Positions 8,553-17,109 of a stretch of 64,000 bases of DNA are shown here, piece after piece (within the stretch, counting starts at the first letter, position 1; the number at the start of each line of letters is the position of its first letter). The notes below the pieces were generated by a model. It had not been told where the DNA came from. It did no database searches and worked only from the letters and a program-made list of their open reading frames with translations. The stretch is taken from contig NZ_FNYT01000003.1 in NCBI RefSeq assembly GCF_900109135.1, positions 1 through 64,000 on the forward strand. The letters are read 5' to 3'. A program made the position numbers and the translations under genes. Origin of the DNA: Trichococcus ilyis. GTDB lineage: Bacteria; Bacillota; Bacilli; Lactobacillales; Aerococcaceae.

Positions 8553-9941
8553 TCACTTTTCTCTTGTAATAGGAAATTTATCTTCCAGATGCAGCCCGAA
8601 CACGTCCCTAAGGAAATACGGGAACAACAGACGGCTGCGGCCTTCGTTTTCGATTGTCGGGAAATAGGTGATGTAGCGGAAATGGTCCACCGTCACAAAG
8701 GTGATGTCCTCCTCATCGGAAAGCTCCTTGCCTTCCACCTTCACCTGCTTCGTTTCCGGATCGACTTCGAAACCGCGATAACACAGCTCGCCGAATATCC
8801 TTCCCCGGAAACCCATACCGGTTATTTCCTTCGTCATCAGTTCTTCGCGCTGCGATTCCATTTCCTCGATCATGACTTTGAAATCCCGTCCCGTCAAGGT
8901 ACATTCCAGCAGGCGCATCGGATGCGGCAAAATCTGGTGCAGATGATTTTTGGTGATGGTCCCTTCCGGCAAATCTTTCAGAAACAGTCCGGAGTTCAGT
9001 ATGCCGAATGGCGTACCGGCATATTCGGTCACAGCATCCAATCCCAGCAGCAACAAGTCGTTGGTGTGGCCTTCATCCGCTTTCAGCCGAACCGGGTTAT
9101 CCGCGATGGGGATTGCAGACAGCAGTTCCTCTCCGCGTTGCTGCAGTTCCTCGACCTCTTCCCTATCACCAGGCTCTTCCGGAAGATTTTCTGCTTCGAT
9201 CAATTCCGCTTTGCGATCCATAATCCGATCGGAATCATAGCTGACCGTGGCATGACCGATGTATTTTCCGAACTTGCCCGCCCCCAGCAATAAGGAGTCA
9301 TCCACATGCTTGCCTTCCGGCAGTACATGATGGGTATGCGCTCCGATGATGACCGGGATCGAACGGTACATTTCGCCGATATGGATATCCTCGATGATGC
9401 CGACGTGCGACAGTAGGATGATCAAATCGACGGACGGCGCCACTTTCAACAAAATTTTCGGCAGGACTTCATCCGATTCTTTAGGGTTCCAACCGTTCGG
9501 GATATAGCTAAGGTAGAGCGGTGCCGTAAGCCCGATGATCCCGACCTTCAGACCGCTGGCCAGCTCTTTGACGAGATAAGGCTGCGCCCAAGTCGGCAGT
9601 TCATCCGTTTCCGGGTCATAGAGATTCGCCAATACAACCGGAAAATCAGCGTCATCATACAGCTCGTCCAGCTGCCGTTTGTCGTTGCCGATGCCTTCAT
9701 TGTTGCCGATCGTCACCGCATCGAACGGAACCTGATTCAGAAGCTCGATGTTTGCCTTGCCGTTCGTCGCTTCCGTCAAAGGGTGCACCCGGTCACAGGC
9801 GTCGCCGATGTCGAAAAGCAACACTTCTTCCCCGTTTTTTTCATGGAAGGCTTTCTTCTCCAGCAAAAAGCGCCGGATTTTCGGCCAATTTTCGAAATGC
9901 GAATGCAGATCATTGATATGGTAAATGTGCAATTTTTTCAT
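8553..9941 (-). CDS. Bifunctional metallophosphatase/5'-nucleotidase (YunD type)
   Basis: A 462-residue cytoplasmic protein with no signal peptide. The N-terminal metallophosphoesterase domain shows the metal-binding motifs HINDLHSHFENW, IGDACDR, GNNEGIG (GNHE variant) and IGAHTHH. The C-terminal half is a 5'-nucleotidase substrate domain. Size and motifs match B. subtilis YunD. Note the third metal-site motif reads GNNEG rather than GNHEF, as is typical of this subfamily. Only a 9-base gap separates it from yutD, so one operon with yutD-yutF is likely. Confidence 0.92.
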   Translation of the reverse strand: MKKLHIYHINDLHSHFENWPKIRRFLLEKKAFHEKNGEEVLLFDIGDACDRVHPLTEATNGKANIELLNQVPFDAVTIGNNEGIGNDKRQLDELYDDADFPVVLANLYDPETDELPTWAQPYLVKELASGLKVGIIGLTAPLYLSYIPNGWNPKESDEVLPKILLKVAPSVDLIILLSHVGIIEDIHIGEMYRSIPVIIGAHTHHVLPEGKHVDDSLLLGAGKFGKYIGHATVSYDSDRIMDRKAELIEAENLPEEPGDREEVEELQQRGEELLSAIPIADNPVRLKADEGHTNDLLLLGLDAVTEYAGTPFGILNSGLFLKDLPEGTITKNHLHQILPHPMRLLECTLTGRDFKVMIEEMESQREELMTKEITGMGFRGRIFGELCYRGFEVDPETKQVKVEGKELSDEEDITFVTVDHFRYITYFPTIENEGRSRLLFPYFLRDVFGLHLEDKFPITREK

Positions 9942-9980
9942 GATACGTGCTCCTTTTCCATCGACAAAGAGGAACGTGCA

Positions 9981-10484
9981 TCATTCATCTTTCTCTTGTG
10001 TAATCTTTTCAACTTTGGCACGTGCTACTTTCATCAGGTCTTCCGGAGAGAGCTCGATTTGGGTTCCGCGCTTGCCGCCGGATACCAACACGCTCTTTTC
10101 ATCAAGAATATGGTGGGACAAATAGGTAGGGAAAGCTTTTTTCATCCCGATCGGCGAGCAGCCACCTCGGATGTAACCGGTTGTCGCTTCCAGGTCCTTC
10201 AACGGAAGCATTTCGATCCGTTTATTGCCGCTGACTTTCGCGAAGGCCTTCAAATCGAGCTCATTTTGCGCCGGGATGACCCCGACGACGACGCCGGTCT
10301 TGTCGCCGACGGCCACGATGGTTTTATAGATGGCGCCGGCATCTTCGCTCATTTTCTCGAGGACGGACATCGCATCGAGATGATCCTCCGACCATTCGTA
10401 TTCATGGACTTTATAGGCGCACTTTTGTTTGTCCAGCATGCGCATCGCATTTGTTTTGCTGATTTTCTTGTTTTTCACAGTCAT
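9981..10484 (-). CDS. ybaK: YbaK/EbsC-type aminoacyl-tRNA deacylase
   Basis: A 167-residue trans-editing protein that hydrolyses mischarged tRNA, typically Cys-tRNA(Pro). The conserved segments AMRMLDKQKCAYKVHEY, KTIVAVGD and GYIRGGCSPIGMKKAFPTYL match the YbaK/EbsC family, with the catalytic Lys in the K-T-I-V motif. Length is normal. It stands 40 bases upstream of yunD on the same strand. Confidence 0.93.
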   Translation of the reverse strand: MTVKNKKISKTNAMRMLDKQKCAYKVHEYEWSEDHLDAMSVLEKMSEDAGAIYKTIVAVGDKTGVVVGVIPAQNELDLKAFAKVSGNKRIEMLPLKDLEATTGYIRGGCSPIGMKKAFPTYLSHHILDEKSVLVSGGKRGTQIELSPEDLMKVARAKVEKITQEKDE

Positions 10485-10572
10485 CTTTCCTTTTTGTCTG
10501 ATACTGCCTATTTTACCATATCTCTAAGGATTGCATCCTGGAAAAGTGACCGTTCCTGCAGAAAAAACGCAA

Positions 10573-10610
10573 AAAAGAGACTCCGAAGCGCGATGCTGCG
10601 GAAGTCCCTG
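10573..10610 (-). terminator. Terminator of the MhqR-like gene
   Basis: Minus-strand stem GGGACTTCCG / CGGAGTCTC with one wobble and one bulge, followed by TTTTTT, about 22 bases past the regulator's stop. Confidence 0.7.
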
Positions 10611-10632
10611 TTTGGTTTGCGCTAGCTGATGG

Positions 10633-11076
10633 TCAATGCTCCATGTTTTCGGCATGGAGCCCTACCCGTTTGGCCAAATCGATGAACGTTTCTACTTCTT
10701 TATCTGAAAGGACGGAAAATATCTCCGCAATATACGCAGCATGCAATGGGAAAATCCGGTCCATCAATTTGCGCCCTTCTTCGGTAATGGCTGTAAAAAT
10801 AACGCGGCGGTCGGTTGCACATGGGATGCGTTGCACCAGCCCTTTGCTCTCTAATTTATCGACAACGTACGTCAGACTGCTGCTGGCAAGCAAGACCTTC
10901 TTTCCGATGTTTTGGATGGGTTGCTCCCCTTTATGGTACAACAATTCCATCACGGCGAATTCGGAAAAATTCAAACCCTGCTTCATCATATCTTTCTTCA
11001 GTTTGTCCTGTACATGTTGGGATGATTTAAATAACACAGTAAGGGCCTTTAAAGTATCGCGATCTGTTGCAGACAT
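10633..11076 (-). CDS. MarR-family regulator, MhqR-like
   Basis: A 147-residue winged-helix repressor. The helix-turn-helix region reads FAVMELLYHKGEQPIQNIGK and continues LLASSSLTYVVDKLESKGLV with a basic wing (ATDRR). This is close to the B. subtilis MhqR/YkvE group, which senses quinones and phenolic electrophiles; the assignment comes from remembered motif similarity. Its own promoter (11113-11141) carries an inverted repeat just after the -10 box, so autorepression is likely. No typical MhqR target is adjacent. Two Cys residues would be needed for thiol sensing, but only Cys in PCATDRR is obvious. Confidence 0.82.
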   Translation of the reverse strand: MSATDRDTLKALTVLFKSSQHVQDKLKKDMMKQGLNFSEFAVMELLYHKGEQPIQNIGKKVLLASSSLTYVVDKLESKGLVQRIPCATDRRVIFTAITEEGRKLMDRIFPLHAAYIAEIFSVLSDKEVETFIDLAKRVGLHAENMEH

Positions 11077-11094
11077 CGTAACACCTCCCTTTAA

Positions 11095-11141
11095 TATTTC
11101 GATTTCGAAAGAATAATATCACGAATAAAAAGGTTTGTCAA
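11095..11141 (-). promoter_or_regulatory. Promoter and inverted-repeat operator of the MhqR-like gene
   Basis: Minus-strand -35 TTGACA (11136-11141), 17-bp spacer and -10 TATTAT (11113-11118). Directly downstream, 11097-11110 holds TTTCGA-T-TTCGAAA, a near-palindrome at the transcription start. The TCGA-centred layout resembles the known MhqR operator type. A bound repressor here would block its own transcription. Confidence 0.72.
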
Positions 11142-11242
11142 AATATACAAACGCTTTCTGTCAGCTGAATAAGCCCATCTGTACAAAACAAAAACCGTGC
11201 GGAGGGAATGCACTAATCCTCGCACACAGTTAAGCAAAAACA

Positions 11243-11641
11243 TTATGAAAGCTGTTCATGCCAGTTAAAATACAAAACCATCACATAAACAATCAACGTC
11301 AACAACATGGCTACGGCAACATAATAGCCGTAGAGCACGACGTCGAGGAATACCAGTCCATTGGCCAGAAGCGGAGACAGGATGATACCCGCCAAAAAAA
11401 TCAGTTCCGCCGCCAGCAAGAGCAGCACTTTGGCTTTCCTGAACCTGAATATCAGAAAATACGTTATGAAAATCAGAACGAAAAGAACTAAAACAAAGTA
11501 GTTATGCGAATAAAACCGGTAGCCGGATGTCGGATCCAGCGCGAACGTCTCATAGTTCGGAAGCAGTATCCAAGGCAGAATAAAACTGATCCCGAAAACA
11601 AGAAAGAGTAAACCTAAAATAACAAGAGACGTATTCTTCAT
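11243..11641 (-). CDS. Hypothetical four-helix membrane protein
   Basis: A 132-residue very hydrophobic protein with four predicted membrane segments (about 6-28, 47-65, 70-92, 98-122) separated by short loops; the first loop is the longest and polar. A strong ribosome binding site (AGGAGGAGCTGTTT) precedes ATG. I do not recognise the family. It is a single gene, divergent from the YbaN-type gene at 11812. Confidence 0.7.
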   Translation of the reverse strand: MKNTSLVILGLLFLVFGISFILPWILLPNYETFALDPTSGYRFYSHNYFVLVLFVLIFITYFLIFRFRKAKVLLLLAAELIFLAGIILSPLLANGLVFLDVVLYGYYVAVAMLLTLIVYVMVLYFNWHEQLS

Positions 11642-11811
11642 AAACAGCTCCTCCTCAGCGATGAATCAGGATTCCCCTAATACACACAATCCGCCAAATG
11701 TACTATACTATCTGAATAGTATACCATGGACAATCTTCATGAAGAGCATGATAGTAACTATATGCAGCAAAAATAATCTGGATCTAATCAGATTTGAAGG
11801 AGACTACTTAT

Positions 11812-12174
11812 TTGAAAAAATATCTATACATAGCACTGGGTTCATTGACGTTCGCCCTCGGGACCATCGGGATGTTCCTGCCTTTCCTGCCTACAACTGT
11901 CTTCTATCTGCTGACCGGTTTTTTCTGGCTCCACAGCTCGGAACGTCTGCACCGACAATTCACCGAGTCGGATAAATACAGGCAATACATCGTTGAGCCC
12001 TTGGTAAAGAAAAACATCACGAACGCGGGCATGATCCGGATGTTCGTGATGATGCTCTTTGTCTTTGCGATTCCTTTTGTGCTGACCGACAGCACAACGC
12101 TGCGCATCGTCCTGTTGATCATTTATTTGGCCCACCTGATCGGCTTGACTTGGCATCTGCGGTTCAAAAAATAA
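11812..12174 (+). CDS. YbaN family (DUF454) inner-membrane protein
   Basis: A 120-residue protein with three membrane segments and the family pattern ALGTIGMFLPFLPTTVFYLL followed by FWLHSSERLH. Function of the family is unknown. TTG at 11812 is chosen as start because GAAGGAG lies directly upstream of it. The alternative in-frame TTG at 11794 would overlap that ribosome binding site. The frame ends six bases before the convergent rocB-like gene, with no obvious terminator between them. Confidence 0.85.
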   Translation: MKKYLYIALGSLTFALGTIGMFLPFLPTTVFYLLTGFFWLHSSERLHRQFTESDKYRQYIVEPLVKKNITNAGMIRMFVMMLFVFAIPFVLTDSTTLRIVLLIIYLAHLIGLTWHLRFKK

Positions 12175-12180
12175 CTGCGA

Positions 12181-13878
12181 TCACGGCTTGCCTAAACTTC
12201 CGGATAATCGCTTATCCCTGCTGACCTCAAGATTTCTCTCCTCACGCGACAGATGCGCAATGACTTCCCTGATCAGCCGGGGCAGAACTTCGTAGGAGTA
12301 TGGCTTATGGATCCTTTCCTTCCAAGTGTGCGCGCCTTTCCCATAGACCCCCAGATTGACCGCCGGGATCGAAAGCTCCTGGATGGCATCGGTAGGCAAT
12401 GGATAAATACTTGCCATACCGGGAAAATTTTGGATCAATGTCAGGATTTCCGCCTTGCTTTCGCTCATCGACAGATAGCTGCTGTCGGAAAGGAAGGGGA
12501 AGAAGCGGCGTTTTTTGAACGTCTGGCCGTGCTCCGCCCTGATTTTTTCCATCGCGGCTGAAATCGCATGGTCAACCGGCGAATCCGGTTCGATGCCGTT
12601 ATGCGGACAAAACGGCGGCGCCAGGAAGAGGATCACTTTGGCGGCATCATCCCCTGTCGCATGCTCCAATGCGTCGACCACCCTAAAGCCGAAAGCGCGC
12701 TTGTCCTCGCTGCCGTATGTCTCGAACGTGCTGGCGATGATTGCAGCCGTATCGACGCCCTTCTGCGAGCACTCCCGCAAATAATCTTCGAAAAGCAGGA
12801 CGTTTACCTCATGCTCGATCGTACCGATCGGGACACCGACTCTGGCACGGTATTCAGCCAGCCGGGCATCCAGTTTTTCCGTCACTTGCCGGACGGCTTC
12901 CTCGGCTGCACCGCGCAATATCGACAGCACATCCGTAACGGAGCGTTCGTACAGGAAAGTGTTGAAGTAGAGATGCGCCACTTTAGCCGTTTGGACATTG
13001 TAGAAGTCTTTGCAGTCCCGCTGCTGCAGAGCGGATGACGGCAGCACCTCCTCATCATCGATCAGTTCGCACAAGTCGGGGTTTGTGTTGATCGCCAAAT
13101 TGATGGCGCTGGACAGCAGCGTCGGGTCGATGCCCTGCAGCGTGCTGCCCACATGCGTTTCCCGACCTTTGATGTAAAAACAAGGGAGGATTTTCCCGGC
13201 AGCGCCCGTATACAGATAGCGTGTGTCGTCGCCTTCAAACAAAGGCGAAACAAAATCGGTGTTGACCGCAACGATGAATTCGTACCCTTTCCGCTTGAAC
13301 GCCAACAGCTCCGGCAAAGCAGCGATGACGCCGGTGTGATCGTTCTCCTCAACCGGATTCCCCATCAACAACAGGTTGAATGGGAGTTCTTCCTGATGCA
13401 ATGAATAGTGCAGCAGGTTTGCCAGATGCACGGCCATGCCGCTCTTCATGTCCAGCATACCGCGCCCGAATGCCCATTCGCCTGATAATGCGTCGCTTTG
13501 AACGTCAGCATCTGCTTCGTAATTCTCAAAAAAACGCAACAGGCGCTCCGGCGAAAAAGCATCTGCTTTCTGCTTTCCGAAATCCTCGACGCCGACCGTA
13601 TCGATATGGGCATGCAGCAGGACGATTTCCTTCGAATCAGCTTTGGGAAGAAATGCAAACACATTGCTCCGATGCAAAGGATCATTCAGCAACGGCGTCT
13701 CCCAGACCAGATCGGGGTGCTCCTTGAAATAAGGGAAACTCGACAGGATCTCGGCGACGCGCCTGCTGATGTCCGCTTCGCCATGAGCGGAACTGTTGAT
13801 GCTCGGGATCTGGACGAGTTCTTTTGCCAATGCTTCAATTTGCTGCGGTTGCGGCAGATTTTTGATTGTTTCGTACAT
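12181..13878 (-). CDS. rocB: M20-family peptidase, RocB-like (arginine utilisation)
   Basis: A 565-residue zinc-dependent hydrolase-type protein. The metal-site motifs LLHAHIDTVG and GRGMLDMKSGMA, and the total length, match RocB of the Bacillus arginine/ornithine catabolic operon, itself of uncertain reaction. It follows the amidinohydrolase-type gene by 12 bases on the same strand, so the pair is probably cotranscribed and works on arginine or a related guanidino compound. The operon faces a LysR gene. The gene symbol rests on family likeness rather than on a full roc operon, which is not present here. Confidence 0.85.
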   Translation of the reverse strand: MYETIKNLPQPQQIEALAKELVQIPSINSSAHGEADISRRVAEILSSFPYFKEHPDLVWETPLLNDPLHRSNVFAFLPKADSKEIVLLHAHIDTVGVEDFGKQKADAFSPERLLRFFENYEADADVQSDALSGEWAFGRGMLDMKSGMAVHLANLLHYSLHQEELPFNLLLMGNPVEENDHTGVIAALPELLAFKRKGYEFIVAVNTDFVSPLFEGDDTRYLYTGAAGKILPCFYIKGRETHVGSTLQGIDPTLLSSAINLAINTNPDLCELIDDEEVLPSSALQQRDCKDFYNVQTAKVAHLYFNTFLYERSVTDVLSILRGAAEEAVRQVTEKLDARLAEYRARVGVPIGTIEHEVNVLLFEDYLRECSQKGVDTAAIIASTFETYGSEDKRAFGFRVVDALEHATGDDAAKVILFLAPPFCPHNGIEPDSPVDHAISAAMEKIRAEHGQTFKKRRFFPFLSDSSYLSMSESKAEILTLIQNFPGMASIYPLPTDAIQELSIPAVNLGVYGKGAHTWKERIHKPYSYEVLPRLIREVIAHLSREERNLEVSRDKRLSGSLGKP

Positions 13879-13890
13879 ATTGTTTCCCCC

Positions 13891-14736
13891 CTATGCATGC
13901 ACTCTTTTCAGCGGGAAAGTCATGCAATGGATGCCTCCCCCTAATTTCAGCAACTCCGTCAACTCGATTTCATGGACGGTGAGTCCTTTCTTGCGCATCT
14001 TCTTATTGATGCCCCGGTTCCGGGCCAATGAAATCACTTCGCCACAGCCGATCGCCTGGACATTGTAGCCATGGCCGAAAATCGCATGTTCGTCATCGGT
14101 GATCAATTCGATTTCCATTTTCTTCAACAACGCTATGAAAGTTTCAGGCAAATCTGCATAGCCGATCGCAAGCTTGGGAGCTACCAAGTTGAAGCACATG
14201 TCCAAATGGAGGTAACGCGGATCCATTTCAACGGGATGCACATCATACCCTAATGGCTTCAAAATTCCTTTAATCTGTCCGAATCCCTCTGCGTTCGTCC
14301 GATCCAACATACCGATGGCAACCGTGCGTTCGTCCAAGAAGGCAAAATCCCCGCCCTCAAAGACGCCCGTTCCTGACACTTCCCCCAACAGCGGAACGCC
14401 CAGCTCGGCCATCTTCGCTTCGTAAGCTTCGGTTTCCGGCAAGCGGATATCATTTTTGAATTTCCCGAGGATATAGCCTTCGTTCACGCAGCCCCCAAAG
14501 TCCCGGGAAAACACAGCATGCGGAAGGATTTCATCCTTTTCCATCAGCTCGACGGAGATGCCCAAGCTTTCATATAATGAATGGAGTTCCTGGAATTCCT
14601 TTTGGATGCGGCTTTCATCTATCTGCTGCAGGTCCCATTGTTTTGAAATTTCGTTGATCTGTTTGGCCTGATGGATATGACTGGGTTTTGACAGCAAAAC
14701 CATTTCAAGCCTGCCTGTTCCGTTCGCGACGTACAT
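13891..14736 (-). CDS. Amidinotransferase/DDAH-type guanidino hydrolase
   Basis: A 281-residue enzyme of the superfamily that includes arginine deiminase and dimethylarginine dimethylaminohydrolase. Expected elements are present: FSRDFGG, GVFEGGDFAFLDE, the His in RYLHLDMCFNLV, and the nucleophile Cys in GGGIHCMTFPL near the C-terminus. It probably hydrolyses arginine or a modified arginine to a citrulline-type product. ATG at 14736 is chosen because GGAGGGAGCTT precedes it; the longer frame to 14799 has no ribosome binding site. Coupling with RocB suggests a degradative role. Exact substrate cannot be read from sequence. Confidence 0.85.
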   Translation of the reverse strand: MYVANGTGRLEMVLLSKPSHIHQAKQINEISKQWDLQQIDESRIQKEFQELHSLYESLGISVELMEKDEILPHAVFSRDFGGCVNEGYILGKFKNDIRLPETEAYEAKMAELGVPLLGEVSGTGVFEGGDFAFLDERTVAIGMLDRTNAEGFGQIKGILKPLGYDVHPVEMDPRYLHLDMCFNLVAPKLAIGYADLPETFIALLKKMEIELITDDEHAIFGHGYNVQAIGCGEVISLARNRGINKKMRKKGLTVHEIELTELLKLGGGIHCMTFPLKRVHA

Positions 14737-15055
14737 AAGCTCCCTCCGTTCAGTTGATGCATTTGCGGACCCGGATGAACGGCTATCGACCTTTGCCATC
14801 CAGCGTGGACCCTTGCTTTGCTCTTATCTGATTCAAAGTATAAGCAACATTTTCAGGGTCAGCCACTTGGTGTAAATTGCTGAAAACGATGCCTTCCCGT
14901 CCCTATAAGTGTTGCAGATGATTTTTGAATAGTTGCGGCTTTTCCCGGATATGTGACATTACCTGACAGGATTCGCGACTTCCTTACATACCTAACCTTT
15001 TTCCATAACATCAGGTTATACTGAATGGAAATTAACCTGACATGGAGGGATTGCG
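14737..15055. promoter_or_regulatory. Divergent regulatory region with inverted repeat
   Basis: This 319-bp gap separates the guanidino-hydrolase operon from the LysR gene. At 15011-15040 it holds the perfect arms TCAGGTTA and TAACCTGA, 14 bases apart, overlapping the LysR start region. A related half (ACCTGACAGG) occurs at 14961. LysR proteins usually bind such inverted repeats between divergent promoters, so this is the likely operator. I see no open frame with support. Confidence 0.6.
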
Positions 15056-15934
15056 ATGGGTTTGCCACAGCTACGGACGTTTTATTATTGCGCTACATAT
15101 TTGAGTTTTTCAAAGACCGCCCAGCATTTCGGACTGAGCCAGCCGGCAATTACCAAACAGATCAAAAAATTGGAAGCGGATCTGGAGCAGGAGTTGTTCA
15201 TCCGGGCCGGCAGGAAGCTGTTCCTGACAAGCGCCGGGGAAGCCTTGTTCGAGTATTCCTCCCAAATATTCAGCCTTTATGAGGAAGCGTTGGGAAAGAT
15301 GCGGAACTTGTCCGAAGAAAAACTCCGGTTGCGGATTGTAGGGGATCTGAATTACATGAAGATGAACCTGTCGGATTTTTTTGCGAAAGCCTATGAGCGG
15401 TTCCCTGAGGTCGAAATCGAGATCGATACCGCTGAGAACGCCAAACTGATATTTTCAGGCGTGCGCGATAAGCAATACGACATCGGGATCCTGAGCGCCA
15501 ACTACACAACGATCGGCATGCGTGACCGTCTGCTTCGGGAAGACACTGTTTGCCTCGTCGCCTCAACAGCATTGGCCAGCCGCATGATACAGGAACCCGA
15601 TCTGCAGCCGCCTTTGCTTTTCTACAGATCAGAATCATCCTACAGCAGTTTCCTGCAGGAGTTCATGCACAGAAATGGCCTTTCCGACCAGAATCGGATG
15701 ACCTTCAACAGCCTTGAGATGATCCGTCAAGCTTTGCTGAAGGACGCCGGTGTCGCCATCCTGTCGGAAGACGTCATCAAAGAAGACATTCTCTCCGGGC
15801 GGATCACCATCCTGGCGACGCCGGTCGAATCGTTGAAGATCAAGACGCGAGTGATCTATCGGTCGGACAATCCGATGCTGCGCAGTGTCGAGGCATGCAT
15901 CAAGTTGATTATCGCTGAAACGGGCAAATCTTAG
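15056..15934 (+). CDS. LysR-family transcriptional regulator
   Basis: A 292-residue LysR protein: N-terminal winged helix (TAQHFGLSQPAITKQIKKLE) and C-terminal periplasmic-binding-protein-like effector domain. It is divergent from the guanidino hydrolase/rocB operon and is its likely regulator. ATG at 15056 follows GGAGGGATTGCG. The last part ends before a strong terminator at 15959. The effector is unknown; arginine or a derivative would fit the neighbours. Confidence 0.9.
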   Translation: MGLPQLRTFYYCATYLSFSKTAQHFGLSQPAITKQIKKLEADLEQELFIRAGRKLFLTSAGEALFEYSSQIFSLYEEALGKMRNLSEEKLRLRIVGDLNYMKMNLSDFFAKAYERFPEVEIEIDTAENAKLIFSGVRDKQYDIGILSANYTTIGMRDRLLREDTVCLVASTALASRMIQEPDLQPPLLFYRSESSYSSFLQEFMHRNGLSDQNRMTFNSLEMIRQALLKDAGVAILSEDVIKEDILSGRITILATPVESLKIKTRVIYRSDNPMLRSVEACIKLIIAETGKS

Positions 15935-15958
15935 CATTTCAGCTCCTGATAACACAAA

Positions 15959-16011
15959 ATGGACCAGCAAATCCTCCTTCCGGGGAATTGCTGGTCCATT
16001 TTTTATTTTTG
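15959..16011. terminator. Terminator between LysR and the HD-domain gene
   Basis: Stem TGGACCAGCAA / TTGCTGGTCCA followed by TTTTTTATTTTT on the plus strand. It ends the LysR transcript and abuts the stop of the convergent HD gene. Confidence 0.88.
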
Positions 16012-16428
16012 TCACTCCGATAAATATTCAATCGCCTTGCGGTATTTTTCTGCCCGATCCCTGTCCTTTTTGGTGATCTTCTCCAAACGGCTCAAATCCG
16101 AATTGTGCTTCAGATCAGCCAGCTTCACGGTAGTGGCCAATCCGTTCTTTTTGACGTTTGCCAAATAATCACTATAGCTTTGGCCGGATTTTTTGGTCAA
16201 TGCTTCCACAGCTTCGACAATGTTGTCAGGCAATCCCTTGGCCAGCAAATCGTTGGCTGTCACCTCCGTATCCTCGATGATATCATGCAGCAGCGCGACA
16301 ACCTTCTGCTCATCCGTCGTCACCATCGCTGCCACTTGCTGCGGATGCAGGATATAATCAAGCCCGGCTTTGTCCTTCTGGCCGGCATGCGCCGCTTTCG
16401 CTATTTCAAACGCCAATTCCTCCAACAT
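16012..16428 (-). CDS. HD-domain phosphohydrolase, RelA/SpoT hydrolase-like
   Basis: A 138-residue single-domain HD protein. Metal and catalytic positions are visible as AAHAGQ, DYILHPQQVA, ALLHDIIEDT (the HD pair) and KLADLKHN, in the order found in the hydrolase domain of RelA/SpoT enzymes. It may be a small alarmone- or nucleotide-hydrolase, but no synthetase domain is attached. ATG at 16428 follows AGAGGTGG; the frame to 16470 lacks a ribosome binding site. Confidence 0.85.
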   Translation of the reverse strand: MLEELAFEIAKAAHAGQKDKAGLDYILHPQQVAAMVTTDEQKVVALLHDIIEDTEVTANDLLAKGLPDNIVEAVEALTKKSGQSYSDYLANVKKNGLATTVKLADLKHNSDLSRLEKITKKDRDRAEKYRKAIEYLSE

Positions 16429-16474
16429 GGTTGCACCACCTCTCGTGTCCATTATAGCCGAATGCACCAAAAAA

Positions 16475-16503
16475 CAAAAAAAGGATCAGCCTAAACTGAT
16501 CCG
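16475..16503 (-). terminator. Terminator of the SemiSWEET gene
   Basis: Minus-strand stem GGATCAG / CTGATCC with a six-base loop followed by TTTTTTTG, directly after the SemiSWEET stop. Confidence 0.85.
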
Positions 16504-16508
16504 AATAC

Positions 16509-16748
16509 TTATTTGTATTTCAATTTCGCGATCAGAATGACCAAGGCCAAGCAAAAGGTGATGACGTTCGCGATGAACAGCGCCATATCCCCGATTGCAT
16601 AACCATGGGCCATCCATAGGAAAATGCCTGTCACCGACATAAGGTACATCCCCAACGAAATGGCTTTCGTGTTCTTTGTCCTCAACACCTGAATCACTTG
16701 CGGCACGAATGCCAATGTAGTCAAAAATCCTGCGATTGTTCCGATCAT
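16509..16748 (-). CDS. SemiSWEET-type sugar transporter
   Basis: A 79-residue protein with three membrane helices forming one half of a PQ-loop/SWEET unit; family members dimerise to pass sugars. The PQ motif (AFVPQVIQVLRTKNTKAIS) is in the first helix-loop, followed by GMYLMSVTGIFLWMAHGY. Length is normal for SemiSWEETs. The next gene upstream (16771) is on the same strand 22 bases away. Confidence 0.9.
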   Translation of the reverse strand: MIGTIAGFLTTLAFVPQVIQVLRTKNTKAISLGMYLMSVTGIFLWMAHGYAIGDMALFIANVITFCLALVILIAKLKYK

Positions 16749-16770
16749 TTTCTTTTCCCCCTGATATGTT

Positions 16771-16992
16771 TCATTTCATTCTGTAGAGCAGATAATCCAG
16801 ACAGTCGATTGCCTTCTGATCCTCATGGATCTTATCCAATAAGCCGCTCCTGTGTTTCTTCAGCAGATCCATTTGTTTCGCCGATTCGTTCGTTTGACGG
16901 TATTGCAGAAAAGCAGCGATGGTTTCATCCGTGCAGCCTGCATCCTTCAGATTTGTGATCAACATCTCTTCCCTTATGTCCACTTGTCTCAC
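16771..16992 (-). CDS. Small conserved helical protein, unknown function
   Basis: A 73-residue charged, helical protein without membrane segments. The pattern REEMLITNLKDAGCTDETI, then LLKKHRSGLLDKIHEDQK and IDCLDYLLYRMK, recalls a small family seen in many Firmicutes whose function is not known. It may be cotranscribed with SemiSWEET. It faces the LysR gene at 17110 across a 117-bp gap. Confidence 0.75.
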   Translation of the reverse strand: MRQVDIREEMLITNLKDAGCTDETIAAFLQYRQTNESAKQMDLLKKHRSGLLDKIHEDQKAIDCLDYLLYRMK

Positions 16993-17109
16993 TCCTCATG
17001 AATAGGATATCGCCTATCGGGAAGAATATCCAATACCTATATCAGATGCCTTGCTATACTTGAAAGGCATGGCACAAAACCTTAAAATGGAGTCAAAGGA
17101 GTTGGGATT

